This document shows positions 6,542 through 11,285 of a stretch of DNA of 11,285 nucleotides, one piece after another. A model generated the notes under the pieces. The model searched no databases. It was not told the origin of the DNA and was given only the letters and a program-made list of their open reading frames with translations. The DNA comes from Ignavibacteriales bacterium (lineage in GTDB: Bacteria > Bacteroidota > Ignavibacteria > Ignavibacteriales > Melioribacteraceae). The translations under genes and the position numbers were made by a program. Each line of letters begins with the position of its first letter. The first letter of the stretch is position 1. The stretch spans positions 1-11,285 of the forward strand of contig JALWSN010000558.1 in assembly GCA_027080245.1 (NCBI GenBank), in the 5' to 3' direction.

Positions 6542-6564
6542 TTACTAAAAATTTCGGGGAAGAA

Positions 6565-7254
6565 ATGGCAGGCAAAACAAAACTCTGGTATTTGGAAAAT
6601 TTTAATCTTTTTAAAGAACTGGACAAAGAAAGCATGGACAATTTAAATTCCATTACTACAATGCAGGAAATCCCCAAATCCCAACCGATTTATTTTGCCA
6701 AAGAGCCTTCCCGCTCAATTTATTTTTTAAAAAGAGGCAGAGTGAAGTTAACCCGGACGTCCCCCGACGGCAAAGAGACAATAATTGCGCTTGTAAATCC
6801 AGGCGAGGTCTTTGGCGAGCTGGCAATAATCGACGGCAGCGAACGAACCGATTACGCAATAGCAATGGACGATTGTTTGATTTGCGCAATTAGCCGGGAA
6901 GAATTCCGCAACTTTATTGAAAAACGGCCTGATTTAAATTTAAAAGTAACGAAGCTAATTGGATTCAAGCTACGCAAATATAGCGAAAAAATCGACGCCT
7001 TAATTTTCAAGGATGCGCAACAGCGGGTAATTTCTTTCATTTTAAATCAAGCCACAAATTACGGAAAAAAAATTGGCGACGAATATTTCTTAAAACCGTT
7101 TTTAACTCACCAAGAAATAGCGCAGCTTACCGCTTGCTCAAGGCAAACTGTAAATTCCATTTTAACAGATTTGCGCCAGGAAGGATTGATTGATTTCGAC
7201 AGGAAGAAATTGGTAATTCATCTCCCCGGGGAATTAAAAAAAAGAATTAGGTAG
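6565..7254 (+). CDS. Crp/Fnr-family transcriptional regulator
   Basis: A 229-residue cytoplasmic regulator, the usual family length. The N-terminal cyclic-nucleotide-binding-like beta-barrel covers about 10-120, with the phosphate-binding cassette GEVFGELAIIDGSERT (80-95) retaining Glu85 and the Arg94-Thr95 pair, so nucleotide binding is plausible. A long dimerisation helix follows (about 125-160), then a C-terminal winged helix with helix-turn-helix THQEIAQLTACSRQTVNSIL (171-190 with flanks). The recognition helix reads Arg183-Gln184-Thr-Val-Asn-Ser188 where E. coli CRP has R-E-T-V-G-R, so the operator should differ from TGTGA. There is no N-terminal cysteine cluster, so an FNR-type oxygen sensor is unlikely. 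The start ATG is preceded by a modest GGGGA. It is divergent from hppA, and the leader is rich in inverted repeats that could allow autoregulation. Targets are unknown. Confidence 0.93.
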   Translation: MAGKTKLWYLENFNLFKELDKESMDNLNSITTMQEIPKSQPIYFAKEPSRSIYFLKRGRVKLTRTSPDGKETIIALVNPGEVFGELAIIDGSERTDYAIAMDDCLICAISREEFRNFIEKRPDLNLKVTKLIGFKLRKYSEKIDALIFKDAQQRVISFILNQATNYGKKIGDEYFLKPFLTHQEIAQLTACSRQTVNSILTDLRQEGLIDFDRKKLVIHLPGELKKRIR

Positions 7255-7359
7255 TAGTGTTTCTCGCGGGAAAAATTTACCGGGAATAAAAACGCAGCCA
7301 TAGGAAACAGTTAACGCAAAACAAGAAAACTAAAGAAACAGCAAGCTCCCAACGCCTGC

Positions 7360-7389
7360 TTAATCTTAACCTTAACCTCAACCTTAATC
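7360..7389. repeat. Five-unit hexanucleotide tandem repeat
   Basis: Five consecutive 6-base units read TTAATC, TTAACC, TTAACC, TCAACC, TTAATC; the opposite strand reads GGTTAA/GATTAA. It lies in the 159-base spacer between the convergent crp-like and pyrF genes, where no other gene is seen. Possible explanations are a slippage-born microsatellite, a remnant of an intergenic repeat family, or a strand-biased structural element. Confidence 0.75.
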
Positions 7390-7397
7390 TAAAATTC

Positions 7398-7413
7398 CTC
7401 CGCCCAACCGGAG
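7398..7413 (-). terminator. Possible terminator of the mrdA-rodA-pyrF operon
   Basis: On the - strand CTCCG, a 6-base loop and CGGAG lie directly after the pyrF stop, followed by GAATTTTA. The stem is only 5 bp and the T-run short, so this is a weak candidate. Confidence 0.35.
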
Positions 7414-8214
7414 CTAACTGCAGACCTGTTCGTTCAACTCAATAATCTTTTCCCTTACTCTTTGTTGAAAGTTCGGAGAGTTGTCGGCAAAAATTAACGA
7501 GCGGCTAACGTTTACCAGAAAATCCGATTTTTTGTTTTTCAGAAATAAATCAGCGACTTCTTTCAAGCCGCCACCTTGCGCGCCAACGCCGGGAAGCAAA
7601 ACAGGCAAGTTTTTAATTAAGCCAAAATTCTCCCGCAATGATTTGAATTTAGTTGCACCGAAAACAATCCCAAGATTTTTAAATTCATTCCAATCGTTAA
7701 CTTTCTTAATTACTTCCTGAAACAGAAAATTGCCGTTTTGCAATTTTTGCAATTCAAAATCTTTTGCGCTCGGATTGGAAGTGAGCCCAAGAATAAAAGT
7801 AAGTTTGGCTTTGTAGGCTTTAAATGGCTCAATAGAGTCGAACCCCATGTAAGGATGCAGCGTTACGGAATCAAATTTTAAATGCCCGAAAATAGATTGA
7901 GCATATTTTTTCGAGGTATTCCCAATATCGCCTCTTTTTGCATCAGCAATAACAAGGGTTTCCGAAGGAATTAATTTTAAAGTTTTAATTAGCGCCTCTA
8001 AGCCTTTAATTCCAAGGGCTTCGTAAAACGCAAAGTTAATTTTGTAAGCCGCGGCGTAATCCCGGGTAGCTTCAATTATTTTTTTATTGAACTCAAAAAC
8101 AGGGTTGTCGTTAGTTAACAAATGTTTTGGTAGTCTGTCTGAATCCGAATCCAACCCTACGCAAATATGTTTGCCGTTTTCAACCGCAAGCAGTAATTTT
8201 TCAATTGCTTTCAT
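7414..8214 (-). CDS. pyrF: Orotidine 5'-phosphate decarboxylase, type 2
   Basis: Decarboxylates OMP to UMP, the last step of de novo pyrimidine synthesis; a soluble TIM-barrel enzyme acting as a dimer. It has 266 residues, typical of the longer type-2 (mycobacterial/Myxococcus) subfamily rather than the 230-245-residue type 1. Visible motifs are the N-terminal CVGLDSD (18-24), the catalytic DAKRGDIGNT (91-100) with Asp91-Lys93-Asp96, the phosphate-binding LPGVGAQGG (207-215) and NVSRSLIFA (235-243) with Arg238. The ATG overlaps the rodA stop by one base (TAATG), which suggests translational coupling; only a weak AAGAG-like site precedes it. It is the last gene of a cell-wall operon. The functional link may be supply of uridine nucleotides for UDP-linked peptidoglycan precursors, which is an inference. 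Confidence 0.96.
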   Translation of the reverse strand: MKAIEKLLLAVENGKHICVGLDSDSDRLPKHLLTNDNPVFEFNKKIIEATRDYAAAYKINFAFYEALGIKGLEALIKTLKLIPSETLVIADAKRGDIGNTSKKYAQSIFGHLKFDSVTLHPYMGFDSIEPFKAYKAKLTFILGLTSNPSAKDFELQKLQNGNFLFQEVIKKVNDWNEFKNLGIVFGATKFKSLRENFGLIKNLPVLLPGVGAQGGGLKEVADLFLKNKKSDFLVNVSRSLIFADNSPNFQQRVREKIIELNEQVCS

Positions 8215-9443
8215 TAAACGCGCTCTTTTCTTGTTCTGTACAAATTCATTACCACCCCCACGGCAAGCATGTTAGCTAGCAACGAGCTGCCGCCGTAACT
8301 AATAAACGGCAGGGGTATTCCAATAACGGGAGCAATACCGACGTTCATTCCGATATTTACAAAAAAATGAACCATGAAAATTGTTAAAACGCCAATGGTA
8401 AAAAGGCTACCGAATTTGTCTTTTGAAATGGAAGTTAATTTCAAAAGGCGCAAGAAAAACAACAGAAACAAAAGGACAACAATAAATCCACCCACAAATC
8501 CAAATTCTTCACCAACGACTGCAAAAATAAAATCCGTGCGTTGTTCGGGAATAAAGCGCAATTGGGTTTGACTTCCGTGCAGGAAACCCTTGCCAAACAA
8601 TCCTCCGGAGCCAATTGCCACTTTCGCCTGAAGGGCGTTGTAGCCGTAACCAAGCGGATCGGACTGCGGGTTAATGAAAGTTAAGATTCGCCTTTGTTGG
8701 TGGGGCTTAAGAAGCTTAAAGAAAAAATCGAAAAAGAAACCGGAAGCAAGGTTAAGCACAAAAACCGAGGCGCTTGTAAATAAATCCTTTTTGAAATAAA
8801 ACAACCCTACAAGAACGAAAACAAGAACGAGCGAAAGAGCCGCCCAACCGAAAAGCGAGGCAAACACAACAACAACGGGGCTTAACACAACGAATAACCC
8901 AAACAAATCGATGCCGGACCAAAAAATCATCGCTATTGTGAACACCGCAAAAACAATAGCCGTACCCAAGTCGGGTTCGAACAAAATCAATAATAACGGG
9001 ACGAATCCAATCACCAGCGCCACGGCTGTTTTCTTCAGTTGACCTTCTTGCTCTCCCCTGCCTCCAAGCCAACTTGCGAGCATCAAGACGGTTGAAAATT
9101 TGGCGAGCTCCGAGGGTTGAAATCCAATGGGACCAATAATCAGCCAACTTTGCGCGCCATAAATTTTACGTCCGTAAAAAATCACAAAAATCAGAATTGC
9201 AAGAGTAAACAAGTAAAGAGGGAAAGCCAACAGCTTGTAAAATTTTGCGGGCAAAAAATAAGCCACAAAAAAACCGGCAAGAGAGATTCCAAGCCACAAA
9301 ACTTGACGCGTAAAACTTCCATGCGCCGTAGGATTACTGTAAGTAGCGCTGTAAATTGCCACAAGACCAATTAACGAAAGCGCCAATACGTAAATAAACA
9401 AATTGAAATCGAATTTGTCCTGAATCTTGTAATTAATTTTCAT
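8214..9443 (-). CDS. rodA: Rod-shape SEDS peptidoglycan glycosyltransferase
   Basis: A polytopic membrane protein of the SEDS (FtsW/RodA/SpoVE) family that polymerises lipid II into glycan strands in the elongasome, working with a class B PBP. It has 409 residues and about ten hydrophobic segments. Conserved blocks are IGLVAIYSAT (25-34), GFQPSELAKF (107-116), FEPDLGTA (155-162), DPLGYGYNALQAKVAIGSGG (262-281), EQRTDFIFAVVGEEFGFVGG (300-319) with Asp304 at the position of the essential Asp of E. coli RodA, and the C-terminal PLPFISYGGSSLLANMLAVG (378-397). It exceeds E. coli RodA (370); the extra length is a hydrophobic and basic segment at about 185-250. RodA rather than FtsW is indicated by the adjacent PBP2 gene. 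The start ATG lies inside the end of mrdA, giving an 11-bp overlap. Confidence 0.96.
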   Translation of the reverse strand: MKINYKIQDKFDFNLFIYVLALSLIGLVAIYSATYSNPTAHGSFTRQVLWLGISLAGFFVAYFLPAKFYKLLAFPLYLFTLAILIFVIFYGRKIYGAQSWLIIGPIGFQPSELAKFSTVLMLASWLGGRGEQEGQLKKTAVALVIGFVPLLLILFEPDLGTAIVFAVFTIAMIFWSGIDLFGLFVVLSPVVVVFASLFGWAALSLVLVFVLVGLFYFKKDLFTSASVFVLNLASGFFFDFFFKLLKPHQQRRILTFINPQSDPLGYGYNALQAKVAIGSGGLFGKGFLHGSQTQLRFIPEQRTDFIFAVVGEEFGFVGGFIVVLLFLLFFLRLLKLTSISKDKFGSLFTIGVLTIFMVHFFVNIGMNVGIAPVIGIPLPFISYGGSSLLANMLAVGVVMNLYRTRKERV

Positions 9444-11229
9444 TTTTAACCGAACTTAAATTTTTAGGTTTGTATCGCAAGTAAGTTTCAATTACTCTCC
9501 GGGCTATCGGAGCGGCGTAAGTGGCGCCGTAGCCAGCGTTCTCAACCAGAACAGCCACAGCTATTTGAGGACTGTCGTACGGCGCAAAGGCAATAAATAC
9601 AGCATGATCCTTACCATGCGGATTTTGCGCCGTCCCTGTTTTGCCGGCGATAGCCAAATCCTTCAAAGCAATATTCACCGCCGTGCCCTTTCGGTTCACA
9701 ACGTAAAACATTCCTCTCCTTACGATGTCCAAATACTTTCTTTTAATATTAACTTTTAAAGTGTCGAAAGTCAAATTCGTTCTCTGCCGCGAACCGGAAT
9801 CCAGAATAGCTTTAACAAAATGCGGGCGGACGGTCTTGCCCCAATTGGCAAGCAAAGCAGCGTATTGAGCCAGTTGGATTGGCGTTACGCCCCATTCACC
9901 TTGTCCTATTGCAAGGCTCAGCAAAACGCCGCGCGTCCATTTATTTTTTCCGTAAACTTTATTGTAATAATTTTCGTCGGGCACGCGTCCGTTCACCTCT
10001 TCTCCAATATCAATGCCCGTTTTACGACCAAAGCCAAACATCCTTGCATAGTAGGCTAATTTTTCCAACCCCAGTTTTTGAACGTAATAATAAAAATACG
10101 TATTGCAGGATTTTTCAATCGCTTCAATTACGTTAACCCTTCCGTGAACGTGCGTGCATTTAAAAAACCTGTTCCCAAATTGCAGCCCCCCTTTGCAATT
10201 AACAATGTTGGAAGTCGTAATAATGTTTTCCTGGAGCAACGCCAGTGCGTCCAACATTTTAATCGTTGAACCGGGCGGATATTCCGAAAGCGTGGCACGG
10301 TTAAAAAGCGGTTTGTCGGGATCGTTGGACAAAGAATCCAGCACAAAAGGAGAAGTGACACCCGCAAAATCGGAAAGATTGTATTGAGGCGAACTAACAA
10401 AAGCCAATATTTCCCCGCTCCTCGGGTCGAGCGCCACAACCGCTCCGCGCTTGCCTTTCATTAAACGTTCGGCTTGTATTTGCGTTTTTTTGTCGATAGT
10501 AAGCAACAAATCTTTTCCTTTTTGCGGCGGATTGTCCAACGCTCCGTTCTTGTAGCGTTTAATAATTTTCCCCTTAGCGTTAACCACAAATAATTTGTAT
10601 CCTTTTTTGCCTCTTAAGTATTTTTCGTAGCTTCTCTCGAGTCCTAAAATACCAATTAAATCGTCGGCGGCGTAAAGTCCGCCGTATTTTTTCAATTGCT
10701 TTAAGGAAACGCCGCCAAGATATCCGAAAAAATGCGAGCCGTTTACGCCGAAGGAATAATCTCTTTGAAGTTCAACCGAATATTTGATTCCTTTTAGTTT
10801 GGAAGAATTCTCTTCGTACCAAGAAATAAATTTAAAAGGGACATCTTTTTTTATTCTTACTGGCGAGAAGCCCCCGAAATTTTTTCGATTTTTTAGAATT
10901 CGGGCGAGCGTTCCCCTTTTTAATTTTAACAAATCCTCCAGCAACCTGTTAAAACGGGGATTGTAGTAAGCCGGCGTTATTTGGACGTTAAAAGAATGGG
11001 TGTTGCTCACAAGCAAATTTCCGTTTCTGTCAAAGAAAACCCCGCGCGCCGGCTTCAAAACAATTTTTTTAATGTAATTTTCTTTCGAGCGTTTTAGGAA
11101 CGTAGACCGTTCAACTACCTGCAAGGAAAAAAGTTTAAATATTATTACGCCCGCCAGCACAATAATTAAAATAAAAAAGATTGTTTTTCGCACTTGTGAA
11201 TCGACTTCGTTAATCATCTTTCCAATCAC
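9433..11229 (-). CDS. mrdA: Penicillin-binding protein 2, elongasome transpeptidase
   Basis: A class B PBP of 598 residues that cross-links peptidoglycan during cell elongation, anchored by one N-terminal helix (about 15-37, KTIFFILIIVLAGVIIFKLF) with a periplasmic body. The dimerisation/pedestal region begins ARGVFFDRNGNLLVSN (61-76). The transpeptidase domain (about 240-585) has all three catalytic motifs: Ser321-Thr-Ile-Lys324 (PPGSTIK), Ser374-Cys-Asn376, and Lys530-Thr-Gly532 (GKTGTA). Cys345, Cys358, His362 and Cys375 cluster around the second motif and may bind a metal. The GTG at 11229 is chosen because it overlaps the stop of the upstream gene in the arrangement GTGA; the ATG at 11217 is the alternative, but its only purine-rich site (GGAAAG) abuts it. 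It is followed by rodA with an 11-bp overlap, its usual functional partner. Confidence 0.96.
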   Translation of the reverse strand: MIGKMINEVDSQVRKTIFFILIIVLAGVIIFKLFSLQVVERSTFLKRSKENYIKKIVLKPARGVFFDRNGNLLVSNTHSFNVQITPAYYNPRFNRLLEDLLKLKRGTLARILKNRKNFGGFSPVRIKKDVPFKFISWYEENSSKLKGIKYSVELQRDYSFGVNGSHFFGYLGGVSLKQLKKYGGLYAADDLIGILGLERSYEKYLRGKKGYKLFVVNAKGKIIKRYKNGALDNPPQKGKDLLLTIDKKTQIQAERLMKGKRGAVVALDPRSGEILAFVSSPQYNLSDFAGVTSPFVLDSLSNDPDKPLFNRATLSEYPPGSTIKMLDALALLQENIITTSNIVNCKGGLQFGNRFFKCTHVHGRVNVIEAIEKSCNTYFYYYVQKLGLEKLAYYARMFGFGRKTGIDIGEEVNGRVPDENYYNKVYGKNKWTRGVLLSLAIGQGEWGVTPIQLAQYAALLANWGKTVRPHFVKAILDSGSRQRTNLTFDTLKVNIKRKYLDIVRRGMFYVVNRKGTAVNIALKDLAIAGKTGTAQNPHGKDHAVFIAFAPYDSPQIAVAVLVENAGYGATYAAPIARRVIETYLRYKPKNLSSVKNEN

Positions 11230-11285
11230 TCGATTAAAGATTTAGGTTTAAGAACTACGACGGGCAAAGTAAAAATGGAAGAGTA
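11226..11285 (-). CDS. C-terminal end of the gene upstream of mrdA (mreD by position)
   Basis: The - strand frame from the window edge reads 19 residues ending in LPVVVLKPKSLIE, then TGA at 11228-11226. The stop shares two bases with the mrdA GTG start (GTGA), the mark of a coupled operon. Gene order mreBCD-mrdA-rodA is common in bacteria, and a hydrophobic stretch followed by a short basic tail would suit the last helix of MreD, but the fragment is too short to identify by sequence. Confidence 0.45.
   Translation of the reverse strand, partial: YSSIFTLPVVVLKPKSLIE

Larger units (their letters stand above)
6043..6564. promoter_or_regulatory. Gene-free divergent region between hppA and the crp-like gene
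   Basis: This 522-base stretch has no credible coding sequence. It must hold the promoters of both divergent genes. For hppA the nearest -35/-10-like pair on the - strand is TTCAAC and CATATT, 16 bases apart, about 45-80 bases before the start; the match is weak. For the regulator, TTGACA at 6524-6529 resembles a -35, but a promoter there would leave almost no leader. The middle (about 6240-6375) is nearly pure A/T. Several inverted repeats are present: 6210-6237, 6456-6470, 6500-6518 and 6512-6541. No riboswitch was recognised. Confidence 0.45.

Noticed and set aside
7360..7389. Hexamer array as a CRISPR remnant
   Set aside because: Units are 6 bases with no spacers and no cas genes nearby.
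10128..10439. 103-residue open frame on the - strand inside mrdA
   Set aside because: It is an alternate frame of the intact PBP2 gene in the region encoding its catalytic motifs; no start signal supports it.

Overview
The window is one AT-rich bacterial chromosomal segment with seven complete protein genes and two genes cut by the window edges. No rRNA, tRNA, CRISPR array, insertion sequence or phage gene is visible. Several genes carry clear Shine-Dalgarno sequences (AGGAGG before the aconitase gene, GGAGGA before the pyrophosphatase gene), which argues against typical Bacteroidia/Flavobacteriia. The low GC content, a type-2 PyrF, a K+-dependent membrane pyrophosphatase and the style of the RodA and Crp proteins fit the Ignavibacteria/Chlorobi side of the Bacteroidota group. 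That placement is an inference; no phylogenetic marker gene is present.

Left part, + strand (1-3898): a decarboxylating isocitrate/homoisocitrate-type dehydrogenase that lacks only its extreme N-terminus, a 176-residue HD-domain protein 19 bases downstream, and, after a 226-base spacer with a perfect 8-bp inverted repeat, a 657-residue aconitase-family enzyme. The two enzymes would catalyse consecutive steps: hydratase isomerisation, then oxidative decarboxylation. As TCA enzymes they would turn citrate into 2-oxoglutarate. Both, however, carry sequence blocks that recall the fungal lysine-pathway enzymes Lys4 (homoaconitase) and Lys12 (homoisocitrate dehydrogenase). This is the most interesting question in the window.

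Middle (3899-7254): a convergent intergenic region with a strong rho-independent terminator facing the - strand, then hppA (membrane pyrophosphatase, - strand), a 522-base gene-free divergent region rich in AT inverted repeats, and a Crp/Fnr-family regulator on the + strand with a non-classical recognition helix.

Right part, - strand (7360-11285): a short hexanucleotide tandem repeat, then a tightly coupled operon transcribed right to left: the end of an upstream gene (mreD by position), mrdA (PBP2), rodA and pyrF. All three junctions overlap (GTGA, 11 bp, TAATG). PBP2 (transpeptidase) and RodA (SEDS glycosyltransferase) are the elongasome synthase pair; PyrF completes UMP synthesis and so indirectly feeds UDP-activated wall precursors.
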